Shown: positions 7,130 through 15,522 of the stretch, one piece after another | Layout of the letters: each line of letters begins with the position of its first letter | Numbering within the stretch: position 1 is the stretch's first letter | Virus record (IMG/VR): IMGVR_UViG_3300049203_000087 | Location: 1 to 47,567 of that record | Origin: a virus | Direction: 5' to 3' (one strand) | Length of the DNA stretch: 47,567 bases | Notes under the pieces: generated by a model | What the model was told of the DNA's origin: nothing | The model's database searches: none | What the model saw: the letters and a program-made list of their open reading frames with translations, nothing else | Program-made: the position numbers and the translations under genes

Positions 7130-7890
7130 CACAGCCGGGGGGCAATCGGGTCTCACATCCCGACATTATCGGAACCATTGAGAAGCCGCCCAGGCATCAT
7201 TGGACGGCGAGCGAAATAGAGGCGCTTTCTGATGCCTTTCGCGCCGGGTTGTCTGACGACGAAATAGCAGCGAAGATCGGCCGCACGCGGAAGTCAGTTC
7301 ACAGCAAGCGGATCAACCTGAAACTGACCCGCTGCCGGGCCTACGTGCTCCGGCCTATGCCCGATGACTTCGCGACGCTGGATGACGGCACGCGCACCAA
7401 CGAGCATCTCGGCAAGATCTATACGGCATCCATGGAAACCATCGCGCGATGGCGGCGAGAGGCAGGTACAGCCGGATACCGCCACAAAGCGCACAACAAG
7501 CTGCCGGTTCCCGATGACTTCGCGGATATGGCGTCCCGGCTATATTTCGGCGCGCTGGTCGAGTTTTATCGCGTGAGCGGCGCTGTCGTTCGCAGGTGGA
7601 TTCTGGAGTGCGATGTCCGGCCCAGGGCTTATATCGCACCGCCCAAGCGGTGGGACCCGGCCAACTCCATGTCGAGCAGCTATGTCGCCGTCGATGTAAG
7701 TCTTGCCGGGCGCGCTGCCGAGCATCTCCGTCGCTGCGGCTTCATCCCTGTCTACAATCATCACAAGGTCAATCCCAAGGCCCCCGAGAACGAGTGGTGC
7801 GTCGGCACGCGCAAGTTGACCTCGGGTGACATGATCGACCTGGCGGAAGCCAAGGGCTTTGACGCGAATGCGTGGAGCGCGGTGGCGTGA
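7126..7890 (+). CDS. Myb/SANT-like HTH DNA-binding protein
   Basis: The product is 254 aa. Residues about 24-62 (HHWTASEIEALSDAFRAGLSDDEIAAKIGRTRKSVHSKRINLKL) match a SANT/Myb or GcrA-type HTH: the WT-x-E-I-E-x-L start and the AxxIGRTRxSVxSKR recognition helix are clear. The remainder has two further segments that may be degenerate copies of the same fold (TNEHLGKIYTASMETIARWRRE and YFGALVEFYRVSGAVVRRWILE). It probably acts as a regulator or replication-associated DNA binder. It overlaps both neighbours by 4 nt. Confidence 0.7.
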   Translation: MTQPGGNRVSHPDIIGTIEKPPRHHWTASEIEALSDAFRAGLSDDEIAAKIGRTRKSVHSKRINLKLTRCRAYVLRPMPDDFATLDDGTRTNEHLGKIYTASMETIARWRREAGTAGYRHKAHNKLPVPDDFADMASRLYFGALVEFYRVSGAVVRRWILECDVRPRAYIAPPKRWDPANSMSSSYVAVDVSLAGRAAEHLRRCGFIPVYNHHKVNPKAPENEWCVGTRKLTSGDMIDLAEAKGFDANAWSAVA

Positions 7891-8222
7891 TCGAGCTTCC
7901 CTGGCCTCCCGCGACGCTTTCAGGACACGCCAAAGGACATTGGCGGAGCAAGGTGGCTGTCACCGCCAAGCATCGCGCATGGGCGAAGCACGCAACCCAG
8001 GCCGCGAACCTAAGCGTTGCCGCGATCGGTGGAGATGTTCGCATCGTTGTGACGTTCTACCCGCCGAACCGCCGTGGCGATCGGGTCAACTTTCCCAATC
8101 GGATGAAGCCCTATTTCGATGGGATCGCCGACGCCCTGAACATCAACGATAGCCGCTTTCTGCCCAGCTATCATTTTGCGGAGCCGGTCAAGGATGGCCG
8201 CGTCGTGGTGACACTCGCATGA
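7887..8222 (+). CDS. rusA: RusA-family Holliday junction resolvase
   Basis: The product is 111 aa from a GTG overlapping the upstream stop. It starts with the typical ELPWPPATLSGHAKGHWRSK segment and has the acidic-site region NFPNRMKPYFDGIADALNINDSRFLP, where RusA enzymes carry the metal-binding aspartates. It cleaves four-way junctions made by the recombination genes upstream. An in-frame GTG at 7872 would add five residues. Confidence 0.88.
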   Translation: MIELPWPPATLSGHAKGHWRSKVAVTAKHRAWAKHATQAANLSVAAIGGDVRIVVTFYPPNRRGDRVNFPNRMKPYFDGIADALNINDSRFLPSYHFAEPVKDGRVVVTLA

Positions 8223-8398
8223 GCGAACCCTACACCATAGGCCAGATAAGCCGTGCCCTACAGCAGATGCAAACGCCCGTGCTGCGCAGGCTGGACCCGC
8301 ACACATTCCAACGTTGGCCCGTGCGCAAGATCGTGCCCGCCAAGGTCATCCGCGAGCTGATCGACCATGAAATCGCGGGCAGGGGGGAGAGGGCATGA
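8219..8398 (+). CDS. Small 59-aa hypothetical protein
   Basis: This frame overlaps the resolvase stop (ATGA at 8219) and the next gene's start (ATGA at 8395). The peptide is basic and may contain a simple helix-turn-helix or excisionase-like fold: YTIGQISRALQQMQTPVLRRLDPHTFQRWPVRKIVPAKV. It is too short for a firm assignment. Confidence 0.6.
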   Translation: MSEPYTIGQISRALQQMQTPVLRRLDPHTFQRWPVRKIVPAKVIRELIDHEIAGRGERA

Positions 8399-8823
8399 GC
8401 TACGTCTATTTTATAGCTTGTGAGCCGATGGAGGCGGTGAAGATAGGCTTCACAAAAACCTATCCAGTGTTGCGCCTTGCCGCACTTCAAACCGGGTGCC
8501 CAGCGCGACTGAAGCTTTTGGCCTATGTGCCAGCGTCGATTGATGAGGAGCGACGGCTCCATGAAGCCTTCGCGCCACTACACATTCAAGGAGAGTGGTT
8601 CCGCCTTGAAGGCAAACTGCAAGACATGATCTTTTATTTCGATGGTAACGGGCGCCAAAGCAGCCGAGAAACATTCGAAAACTCCTTGCACGATGTGCTC
8701 ATGCAGGGGCTCTGGCATCCTGACAGCCCAATAACACAAGACGCCTATTCGGACACCGGGGATTGGAAGCCGTTTCGCGATCTTCTCTGGACTGCTTTTG
8801 GCCCGTGGGAGGAATGCGAGTGA
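8395..8823 (+). CDS. GIY-YIG nuclease family protein (T5orf172/MUG113-like)
   Basis: The product is 142 aa. The first 80 residues show the diverged GIY-YIG pattern: YVYFIACE, VKIGFTKTYPVLRLAALQTGCPARLKLLAYVP, then ERRLHEAFAPLHIQGEWFRL, in which the Lys-Ile-Gly, Arg, His and Glu positions fit the T5orf172/MUG113 group. The C-terminal 60 residues are unknown. It could act in DNA processing, or be a remnant of a mobile nuclease in the replication block. It overlaps both neighbours by 4 nt. Confidence 0.75.
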   Translation: MSYVYFIACEPMEAVKIGFTKTYPVLRLAALQTGCPARLKLLAYVPASIDEERRLHEAFAPLHIQGEWFRLEGKLQDMIFYFDGNGRQSSRETFENSLHDVLMQGLWHPDSPITQDAYSDTGDWKPFRDLLWTAFGPWEECE

Positions 8824-9578
8824 GCATCCGCCTGATGTCCGAAATATGGCAAATGACTATGCCACCGGCTGAAAAACTGGTTTTCCTCGCGCTGGCAGAT
8901 GCCGCGAACGATGAAGGTTTGTGTTGGCCTTCTATCGCTACGGTTGCCAGGAAATCAGGGCTTAGCGAGCGGTCGGTTCAACGAGCAATTCGCGACTTCC
9001 AATCCAGGAAATGGCTGCGTCGCGAGGAGGTGATAGGGAAGGGTTGTAAATATTACCTCACCCCCCGACACAGTGTCACCCCAGACACAGTGTCACCGGT
9101 GACAAATGAAACACCGACCCCCGACACAGTGTCACCCAAACCATCAAGAACCATTATTCCTTCAGAAGCTAAAGCTTCTTCAGGAGAGTGCGCGCCCGCG
9201 AAGCGCGGGACGCGCCTGCCCTCGGATTTTGTTTTCCCTGATGAATGGAAAGAATACGCCCGCACCAAACGCCGCTGGTCTGACGATGATATTTCAGGGG
9301 AATTTGAGGATTTCCGCGATTACTGGATTGCCAAGCCCGGAAAGGACGGGACCAAGCTCGACTGGCCCGCGACCTGGCGAAAGTGGGTTCGGAACAGCCG
9401 TCGCGCCTCCGGCTCTGCCCAGCCCGGTCAATCCTCTGGCAAGCAATGGACGGCCGAAGAGCGCGCCGCCTACGCCGCAAAAATCGCCAATCTCTCCGAT
9501 CCTGATCCGCCTCCCCGAGCCAAACGACCGCAGGGGATAGGCGCGATCACCAGCGGAATTGTCGGGCAGTTTCAGTAG
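8820..9578 (+). CDS. Lambda O-like replication initiator with internal origin
   Basis: The product is 252 aa from a GTG with a GGAGG box. Residues about 15-80 form a winged HTH of the HTH_36 type (LVFLALADAANDEGLCWPSIATVARKSGLSERSVQRAIRDFQSRKWL). Residues 83-106 are a low-complexity Thr/Pro/Ser linker encoded by three palindromic iterons. The C-terminal part (DFVFPDEWKEYARTKRRWS ... FRDYWIAKPGKDGTKLDWPATWRKWVRN) resembles primosomal DnaT/O C-terminal regions. As in lambda, the protein probably binds iterons within its own gene. No helicase or loader follows, so host helicase recruitment is inferred. Confidence 0.8.
   Translation: MSIRLMSEIWQMTMPPAEKLVFLALADAANDEGLCWPSIATVARKSGLSERSVQRAIRDFQSRKWLRREEVIGKGCKYYLTPRHSVTPDTVSPVTNETPTPDTVSPKPSRTIIPSEAKASSGECAPAKRGTRLPSDFVFPDEWKEYARTKRRWSDDDISGEFEDFRDYWIAKPGKDGTKLDWPATWRKWVRNSRRASGSAQPGQSSGKQWTAEERAAYAAKIANLSDPDPPPRAKRPQGIGAITSGIVGQFQ
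9067..9136. repeat. Palindromic iterons, probable replication origin
   Basis: Three exact copies of GACACAGTGTCACC lie at 9067-9080, 9084-9097 and 9123-9136. Each contains the palindrome GACACAGTGTC. An inverted half GGTGAC lies at 9099-9104. They are in the linker of the O-like initiator gene. Just downstream a less GC-rich stretch holds an inverted repeat AGAAGCT-AA-AGCTTCT (about 9164-9179) and then a GC hairpin CCCGCG-AAG-CGCGGG (about 9196-9210). Confidence 0.75.
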
Positions 9579-9604
9579 TTTGACCAACCTGGGAGGGCGA
9601 ATAG

Positions 9605-10279
9605 ATGGCGAGAGCTAGGACACAACAGGCGGTAGACCGCTGCAAGGAAGAGATGGCGGACGCTCATCAGGCCCGACTTGAGCGGCTCGGCATAGCCCGG
9701 CCTGCGCCAGCGAAAAAACCATCCGGGATGAGCAAAGCGGAATGGAAGGCAATCAAGCGATCCGAGGAAGCGAAGGTTCGGGCGAACGACTTGGTGAACG
9801 AATTTGCGACGGGCCACGGGAACTATCAGGAGGGCAAGGTTGTGGATCTTTCGGGCGAACTGGGTGGGAAGCCGATGAGCATCACCAAGGTCCTGATTAA
9901 CCGCGGCGGCACGGCGATCGACCGATGGATTGCAACCGACCGAAACGAAATGTTCGCGGAATCCGAGCAGCGAGCGATCCGCTACACGCAGAACCTATGG
10001 GTGAGGGCGGAGGATGGGTTGCGCGCGGTTGACCCGTCAGCCGACATTGTGGATGCCCCGCTTGGCTGGGCCCAACAGGAGGCGATGGTTGAACTGAAGC
10101 GGCTTCAGGATCGCGTGCCAAGGCAGTATTGGGATGTTTATGAGAACGTCTGCCGTTTCGATGAAGAGGCAGGGGTGGCGGGCTCCAGGCTGGCCAACAA
10201 CAGCCGATCGGCGATCGATGCGGCGAAGACCGCAGTTGCGTTCACGGCCAGCCTTATTGCCATGTGGCGTCGTTTGTAA
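9605..10279 (+). CDS. Hypothetical protein, end of early operon
   Basis: The product is 224 aa with a GGGAGGG ribosome site. The N-terminal 60 residues are basic and helical; the C-terminal half contains ERVPRQYWDVYENVCRFDEEAGVAGSRLANN-like sequence (residues about 165-200) that recurs in uncharacterised alphaproteobacterial phage proteins near the early/late boundary. The position after the initiator and before a terminator would suit a late regulator, but there is no recognised DNA-binding motif. Confidence 0.65.
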   Translation: MARARTQQAVDRCKEEMADAHQARLERLGIARPAPAKKPSGMSKAEWKAIKRSEEAKVRANDLVNEFATGHGNYQEGKVVDLSGELGGKPMSITKVLINRGGTAIDRWIATDRNEMFAESEQRAIRYTQNLWVRAEDGLRAVDPSADIVDAPLGWAQQEAMVELKRLQDRVPRQYWDVYENVCRFDEEAGVAGSRLANNSRSAIDAAKTAVAFTASLIAMWRRL

Positions 10280-10536
10280 TTTGGGCGTTGACTGGTGCGC
10301 ACTTATATGCAATCCGTTGAGCAGATGGGCAGTTGCGCCCACGGCAAGGCTCGCTTCGGCGGGCCGTTTTTGTTTTCAGTTTCCGCTGCATTCTTGGTGC
10401 CTCCCTCTCCACAGGGCGCAGCGGAAGCCCGCCGGCAGCACGATCCTTTGCCAATCCTAGAGATGAAGCTGCGGCGGGGTATATCGAGTTTGCGGTCAGA
10501 AAGCTGGATGGCGAGTAATCCGGGCAACCGGGCTAA
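10280..10536. other. Early/late boundary, no firm gene
   Basis: This stretch separates early and late genes. It contains a small hairpin TGGGC/GCCCA near 10326-10341 and the terminator at 10348-10376. A reading frame ending at 10518 has a plausible-looking C-terminus (DEAAAGYIEFAVRKLDGE) but no start codon after the terminator that I can support, so no gene is called. Confidence 0.5.
10348..10376 (+). terminator. Intrinsic terminator of the early operon
   Basis: A stem GGCTCGC/GCGGGCC (7 pairs, one G-T) with a TTCG loop is followed by GTTTTTGTTTT. It lies 69 nt after the stop of the last early gene. Late gene expression would need read-through or a new promoter. Confidence 0.85.
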
Positions 10537-10641
10537 ATGATACCCAAAGGCTCACCGTATGGGGGCCGCCGCAAAGATTTCGTTCGGGAGGATCTCATGC
10601 GCGAAGGTTTCGGCGGACACATCGAAGGCCACGGCGGGTAG
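10537..10641 (+). CDS. Small 34-aa hypothetical protein
   Basis: A short basic frame begins at ATG 10537 and stops 1 nt before the next start, reading MIPKGSPYGGRRKDFVRED and a Gly-rich tail. The tight spacing to the next gene supports it. There is no family evidence and no clear ribosome site. Confidence 0.4.
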   Translation: MIPKGSPYGGRRKDFVREDLMREGFGGHIEGHGG

Positions 10642-10642
10642 C

Positions 10643-10828
10643 ATGGCCTCCGTCCCTCGCATCGAACGCCTAGACGATGCAGGGACCAAAGAGTTCAACC
10701 GGGCGTACCGCATGGGCGTACCGGAGCCCACACTGAAGCTGCTCACCTCCATCCTGCTGATCGATAGCGAGGCTCTCTCGGATGAGATCGTCTGTCCGAT
10801 GCTGAGTGAGTGGGTGAGGAAGCGATGA
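10643..10828 (+). CDS. Small hypothetical protein before the HNH gene
   Basis: The product is 61 aa, helical and moderately acidic (DDAGTKEFNRAYRMGVPEPTLKLLTSILL). The start at 10643 was preferred because the reading frame upstream, open from 10559, overlaps another plausible small gene. Its stop overlaps the HNH start by 4 nt. Unknown function. Confidence 0.55.
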   Translation: MASVPRIERLDDAGTKEFNRAYRMGVPEPTLKLLTSILLIDSEALSDEIVCPMLSEWVRKR

Positions 10829-11094
10829 CTGAACGGCTTCGCGGCAGACGTGGTGTTGAGCAGCGCAAGCGCAGGCTCGCTCGCACTCACGGGCTTTGCG
10901 AGTGGTGCATGGCCAAGGGTGTGACGGCACTGGCTTCGCAGGTCGATCACATCGTGCCATTGTCGCAAGGCGGCGCAGACATAGACGAGAACACGCGCAA
11001 CCTATGTGATCGTCACCACAGGGATGCGACGGCCAAGCAGTTCGGACAGAGGGTGCGGGTTGCCATCGGACCGGACGGGTGGGCAGTTACTTGA
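10825..11094 (+). CDS. HNH endonuclease of the packaging module
   Basis: The product is 89 aa. The zinc and catalytic pattern is complete: CEWCMAKG, then QVDHIVPLSQGGADIDENTRNLCDRHHRDATAKQ with the DH, N and H positions of an HNH active site. Small HNH nucleases encoded next to terminase are required for DNA cleavage at packaging in HK97-type phages, which fits the position here. It is followed by a second, larger HNH gene. Confidence 0.88.
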   Translation: MTERLRGRRGVEQRKRRLARTHGLCEWCMAKGVTALASQVDHIVPLSQGGADIDENTRNLCDRHHRDATAKQFGQRVRVAIGPDGWAVT

Positions 11095-11185
11095 TTTTCC
11101 GTAAGGAATAACGGATAGTTTGCGGGCCGGAACGATGCGTCAACATCGCCCGGCCCTAACCACGAACGATCGGACAAGGATCGAC

Positions 11186-11980
11186 ATGGCTGATAGCCCA
11201 GATACGGCTTGTGTGCCCAAGGCGCAACCAAAGCGGATTAGGAAGAACCGGAATCCATGCGGCCCTATCAGGGAGTGCGTGGTGTGTGGCGCTGAGTTTA
11301 AGCGGCCCAACAGTATCGGGCGTGACGCTGGCAAGTGTTGTTCTCGAGCGTGTGGGTTTGAACTACTGAGGATTAGAGGCGCAACATCGCGCTTCATTCA
11401 GGCAGAGAAGGCGACGTATAAGCGGTGGGCGCGGAACGCAGCGGGTGTGGTTCGGCCAACGGGTAAATGTAAATCATGTGGCGACAAGATAGGCTCGCGC
11501 TGCATCATTTGCCGACCATGTTCCCTGCGGCGGGAGCGTGATCGATATTATGCAACACGTGATTACACGTGCGTTGATTGCGGCGGCGATCTGGTTCCTG
11601 GCTTACATCAACGCCGATGCGGCCCATGTCGGGATGCGCATCGCGAGCCAATCATTCGAGCACATCGGCGCATTGCAAAGCTGAAGCGCAAAGCATTAAA
11701 GCGCGGCGCTCACTCTGAGTATGTCAATCCGATCAAGGTGTTTGAGCGAGATGGCTGGCGTTGCCATCTATGCCATCGGAAAACACCGCAGCGGTTAAGG
11801 GGGACACATAAGTCTGCCGCTCCGGAACTGGATCACATCGTTCCGATATCGAAGGGCGGAGCGCATAGCTATGCGAACACAGCCTGTTCGTGCAGGAGGT
11901 GTAACGGGCTGAAGTCTAACAACGTCCTTGGGCAGCCAAGCTTGCTGGTCTTCATGTGGGGCCGGCCGGGGGGCGGGTAA
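11186..11980 (+). CDS. Large HNH nuclease with four zinc knuckles, possible homing endonuclease
   Basis: The product is 264 aa. Three CxxC-type zinc motifs precede the nuclease: CVVCGAEF with CCSRAC, CKSCGDKIGSRCIICRPC, and CVDCGGDL with RCGPC. The C-terminal domain has the HNH pattern in CHLCHRKTPQ, ELDHIVPISKGGAHSYANTACSCRRCNGLK. The start at 11186 follows AAGGA by 7 nt. It splits the usual HNH-TerS pair, has less GC-rich codons than its neighbours to the eye, and is much larger than packaging HNH proteins, so a free-standing homing nuclease is a reasonable reading. It could also assist packaging. Confidence 0.75.
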   Translation: MADSPDTACVPKAQPKRIRKNRNPCGPIRECVVCGAEFKRPNSIGRDAGKCCSRACGFELLRIRGATSRFIQAEKATYKRWARNAAGVVRPTGKCKSCGDKIGSRCIICRPCSLRRERDRYYATRDYTCVDCGGDLVPGLHQRRCGPCRDAHREPIIRAHRRIAKLKRKALKRGAHSEYVNPIKVFERDGWRCHLCHRKTPQRLRGTHKSAAPELDHIVPISKGGAHSYANTACSCRRCNGLKSNNVLGQPSLLVFMWGRPGGG

Positions 11981-12054
11981 GAAGAGTACATCTTTTCAAG
12001 CGGACACCGACGCCCACCCTTTCTTTTCGCATCCACAGTTGAGAGTTCGACCTA

Positions 12055-12441
12055 ATGGCCAACCCGCGAACGCCAGTCGCAAAGGCTGAGGTTTCCGGCG
12101 CGGCGGCGAAGAATCCACAGAGGCATCGGGCAAAGGCAAAGCCTGCGGTCGCTAACATACCGGCGGCTCCGGGCCATCTGACCAAGCCGCAAAAGGTGGC
12201 CTGGGCAATGTTCGTTGGTGAGATGCCGTGGCTCGGCGCGAGTGACACGGCGATGCTGGAAATAGCGGCGCGCATCCGTGGCGACCTTGCTGCTGGCGGG
12301 GATGTCGGGGTGACGGCGTTGAGCATGTACCAATCGGTGCTGAGCAAGCTCGGCGGGTCTCCATCGGATCGATCGAAAGTGAGCGTCCCTGATGGCGAGC
12401 AAGCCGACCCCGCAGACAAGTTCTTCAGCCGACCGAACTAG
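12055..12441 (+). CDS. terS: Terminase small subunit
   Basis: The product is 128 aa. A basic, Ala/Pro-rich N-terminus precedes a helical part (PGHLTKPQKVAWAMFVGEMPWLGASDTAMLEIAARIRGDL) of the P27-type small terminase group. It binds the packaging start site and loads the large subunit. The assignment rests on this pattern plus position directly upstream of the large subunit, with which it overlaps by 50 nt. Confidence 0.8.
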   Translation: MANPRTPVAKAEVSGAAAKNPQRHRAKAKPAVANIPAAPGHLTKPQKVAWAMFVGEMPWLGASDTAMLEIAARIRGDLAAGGDVGVTALSMYQSVLSKLGGSPSDRSKVSVPDGEQADPADKFFSRPN

Positions 12442-14203
12442 CGAGTACGCTGAAGCGGTTGTTGCTGGAGAGATTGTTGCCGGGCCGCATGTACGGAATG
12501 CCTGCCGTCGCCATCTGGACGACCTGAAGCGGACGGATGGGATCTGGTTCGATCACGACGCGGCGGACTACGCGTTCGAGTTTTTCGAAGACGTGCTGAA
12601 GCTGAGTGAAGGGCAGTTCGAAGGGCAGCCTTTCATTCTTCATCCCAGCCAAGCGTTCATCATCGGATCGCTGTTCGGGTGGAAGCGCGAGGACGGGCGG
12701 CGGCGTTTCGTGCGGGCCTATATCGAGCAGGGCAAGGGGAACGGGAAATCGCCGCTTGCTGGCGGCATCGGATTGTACGGCATGACGGCGGCGGGCGAGG
12801 CTGGCGCGCAGATATACGCGGCGGCGGCCAAGCGCGAGCAGGCAGGAATCCTGTTTGCCGATGCGGTGAAGATGGTGAAGCAGTCGCCGGCGCTTGCGAA
12901 GCGGTTGGAGTTTTCAGGCGGGCCGGGGCGCGAGTTCAACATCGCGCTTCATGCCACGGGGAGTTTTTTCAGGCCGGTATCGCGGGACACAGGCAAGACG
13001 GGATCGGGGCCGCGCCCCTATTTCGTGCTGGCCGATGAGGTCCACGAGCTGCCCGACCGCAAGATTATCGAGATGCTTGAGCGGGGGTTCAAGTTCCGCC
13101 GCGAGCCGTTGCTGTTCATGATTACGAACAGCGGCTCGGATCGCAATTCGGTGGCGTGGGAGGAGCACGAGCACGCGGTCAAGGTGGCGGCCGGCAATAT
13201 CGATGCGGTGACGGACCCGACTTATTTGGGCGAGATCATCGACGATCGGACGTTCAGTTTTGTGTGCTCGCTTGATGAGGGCGACGACCCGCTGACCGAT
13301 CCGAGTTGCTGGATCAAGGCGAACCCGCTGCTCGGCGTGACGATCACGGAAGAGTATCTGGCCGAGACGGTGGCGCAGGCGCGGGCGATACCGGGTCAGT
13401 TGAACGGGATCTTGCGGCTGCACTTCTGCGTATGGACTGACGCTGAAACGGCATGGATGACACGGGCCACACTGGAACCATGCCTTGCCGATTTCGAGAT
13501 TGAGGAACATCACGCCGAGCAGGTCTGGCTTGGTCTGGATCTCTCGCAGAACCGGGACATCACGGCGCTGGGGGCGGTGGTCAGGACCGGCACGGACGCG
13601 AACGGCAAGCCGCTATTCGATGCCTGGGTGGAAGCCTGGACGCCGGGTGACACCTTGGCTGGGCGCGAGTTGCGGGACAAGTTGCCTTACGCGGTGTGGA
13701 AGCGGGACGGGTATATCCACGCTCCGGTTGGCGAGAGCATCAGTTATCGGCACGTCGCTCAGACGCTTGCGGAATATGCCGAGCGGTTCGACGTGCAACT
13801 GGTCGCCTACGATCGGTTCGCGTTCAAGCGGTTTGAGGAAGACGTTGAGGAATTAGGGCTGTCCATCTCGTTCGCGGAGCATCCGCAGGGCGGGATGAAG
13901 AAGGGCAAGCCTCTGGTGGCTGGCGGCGAGGGCATGTGGATGCCCGGATCGGTTCGTTTGCTGGAAGAGGCGATTCTGGAAGGCCGGATTCGGTTCAAGC
14001 GCAACCCGGTGCTGATCTCGGCGATGATGTCGGCGGTTATCGAAGAAGACAAATGGGGTAATCACTGGCTCGCGAAAACGCGATCGGTGAACAAGATCGA
14101 CGCGGCCATTGCGGTCGCCATGGCGATGGGGGCGGCGATGACAAATGAACCACCCCTTGATTACGATAAGATGATTCTGTCCTCAGAGAGCATATTCGGA
14201 TGA
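12392..14203 (+). CDS. terL: Terminase large subunit (HK97-type)
   Basis: The product is 603 aa, normal for the Terminase_1 family. The ATPase has Walker A QGKGNGKS at residues 113-120 and Walker B YFVLADE at about 210-216, followed by the coupling region MITNSGSD. The C-terminal nuclease begins at WLGLDLSQNRD (about residue 375), with further acidic positions in VAYDRFAFKRFEED and the KIDAAIAVAMAMGAA helix. It pumps DNA into the prohead and cuts it. It ends with a 4-nt overlap with the portal gene. Confidence 0.96.
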   Translation: MASKPTPQTSSSADRTSEYAEAVVAGEIVAGPHVRNACRRHLDDLKRTDGIWFDHDAADYAFEFFEDVLKLSEGQFEGQPFILHPSQAFIIGSLFGWKREDGRRRFVRAYIEQGKGNGKSPLAGGIGLYGMTAAGEAGAQIYAAAAKREQAGILFADAVKMVKQSPALAKRLEFSGGPGREFNIALHATGSFFRPVSRDTGKTGSGPRPYFVLADEVHELPDRKIIEMLERGFKFRREPLLFMITNSGSDRNSVAWEEHEHAVKVAAGNIDAVTDPTYLGEIIDDRTFSFVCSLDEGDDPLTDPSCWIKANPLLGVTITEEYLAETVAQARAIPGQLNGILRLHFCVWTDAETAWMTRATLEPCLADFEIEEHHAEQVWLGLDLSQNRDITALGAVVRTGTDANGKPLFDAWVEAWTPGDTLAGRELRDKLPYAVWKRDGYIHAPVGESISYRHVAQTLAEYAERFDVQLVAYDRFAFKRFEEDVEELGLSISFAEHPQGGMKKGKPLVAGGEGMWMPGSVRLLEEAILEGRIRFKRNPVLISAMMSAVIEEDKWGNHWLAKTRSVNKIDAAIAVAMAMGAAMTNEPPLDYDKMILSSESIFG

Positions 14204-15522
14204 CGTGGTGGCGTCGCCTGCTTGGGATTGAGGGTAGGTCCACGGTCTATCCGGGTGTCCACCCGCGCGATCCGGCGCTTGCGACCCTCTGGGGCTACGG
14301 CGGGGAGACTGCCGCGAGCGTGTCGGTGACGCCTGACAATGCCATGCGAGCGCCGGCTGTTGCCGCGTCTGTAAGGTTGTTGTCGGAGACAATCGCAACA
14401 ATTCCGCTGGACCTTTTCGAGCTTGACGCAAACGGTGAGAGGGAGCGGGCGACGGCGCAGCCACTTCATGCGATAGTGCATGACGCGCCGAACGAATGGC
14501 TGAGCTCCACCGATTGGCGCCGCCGTATGATGAACGGCGTGCTGCTCCGTGGGAACCAATACAATCGAATTTATTGGGCGGGGGACGGGTCGGTTCGTTC
14601 GATCGAGCCGCTTCCAAAGACGGTAACACCGAAGCGGGCGAACGGCAGAGTCTACTATACCGTCTATCAGGACGGGCAGTCCTACACGCTGCCGGCGATA
14701 GAGGTGCTGCACATTCGCGGTCCATTTCAGTCCGAGGATAAGATTGAGGCGGATTCTCCAGTCGTTATCGGCCGGGAGTTGATTGCGCGCTCGATCGCGT
14801 CGGGTGAGTATATTTCACGGTTTTTCGCGAACAACGCTGTCCCGAAGGCTGCTATCAAGATCCCTGCTGATGTTGGAGAGGAATCTGCGAAAAAGCTGCG
14901 TAAAGATTTCGAGGCCCGCCACAAGGGTCTGGAGAACGCGCACCGGCTAGTGATCGTGCCGGGCGGGATGGAGTTGACCACTCTCGGATCGACCAACGAA
15001 GAGGCTCAGACTCTCGATCTCTACAAGCAATCCGCGCTTGAGATTGCATCGCGGCTTTACGGAATCCCGCCGCACCTGTCTGGCGATATCGAGAAGCAGA
15101 CGAGCTGGGGTGCTGGCATCGAGCAGATGGACATCGGCTACGTCAAGCATGTGGTTCGTCCCTATCTGGTAGGGATCGAGCAGGCGCTTGGTATGGCGCT
15201 ACTCACTGCCGAGCAGCGCAGCCGGTGCAAGTTCGAGTTCAACGTCGAGGGCCTTCTGCGCGGCGATTTCAAGAGCCGGATGGAGGGCTACGCGCTGCTA
15301 ATTCAGTGGGGCATGGCGACGATCAATGAGGTTCGCCGTCGTGAGAACCTTCCCCCGATCCCTGGCGGCGATGTGCGGATGATGCCGTTGAATTATGCTC
15401 CTGCCGACCGGATCATGGATGTGCTGTTGAAAGAGCCGGCCAAGGCGATGCGGGCGATGGCGGATTTGTTGATTGAGATGCGCGAGCCCGATGCGATGAT
15501 GAAGGAACACGGACATGCTTGA
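14200..15522 (+). CDS. HK97-family portal protein
   Basis: The product is 440 aa, standard for the family. Typical elements are NAMRAPAVAASVRLLSETIATIPLDLFE near the N-terminus, the RRRMMNGVLLRGNQYNRIYW segment, VLHIRGPF, and the LEIASRLYGIPPHLSGD region with the following TSWGAGIEQ helix. The dodecameric portal is the DNA channel and the docking site for terminase and connectors. It overlaps terminase by 4 nt and the protease by 8 nt. Confidence 0.96.
   Translation: MTWWRRLLGIEGRSTVYPGVHPRDPALATLWGYGGETAASVSVTPDNAMRAPAVAASVRLLSETIATIPLDLFELDANGERERATAQPLHAIVHDAPNEWLSSTDWRRRMMNGVLLRGNQYNRIYWAGDGSVRSIEPLPKTVTPKRANGRVYYTVYQDGQSYTLPAIEVLHIRGPFQSEDKIEADSPVVIGRELIARSIASGEYISRFFANNAVPKAAIKIPADVGEESAKKLRKDFEARHKGLENAHRLVIVPGGMELTTLGSTNEEAQTLDLYKQSALEIASRLYGIPPHLSGDIEKQTSWGAGIEQMDIGYVKHVVRPYLVGIEQALGMALLTAEQRSRCKFEFNVEGLLRGDFKSRMEGYALLIQWGMATINEVRRRENLPPIPGGDVRMMPLNYAPADRIMDVLLKEPAKAMRAMADLLIEMREPDAMMKEHGHA

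Noticed and set aside
9605-10279. A late transcription activator
   Set aside because: Position suggests it, but no HTH or other DNA-binding motif is visible in the 224-aa product.
10280-10376. A small RNA gene ending in the 10348-10376 terminator
   Set aside because: A TTGACT at 10288 lacks a correctly spaced -10 box, so there is no promoter support.
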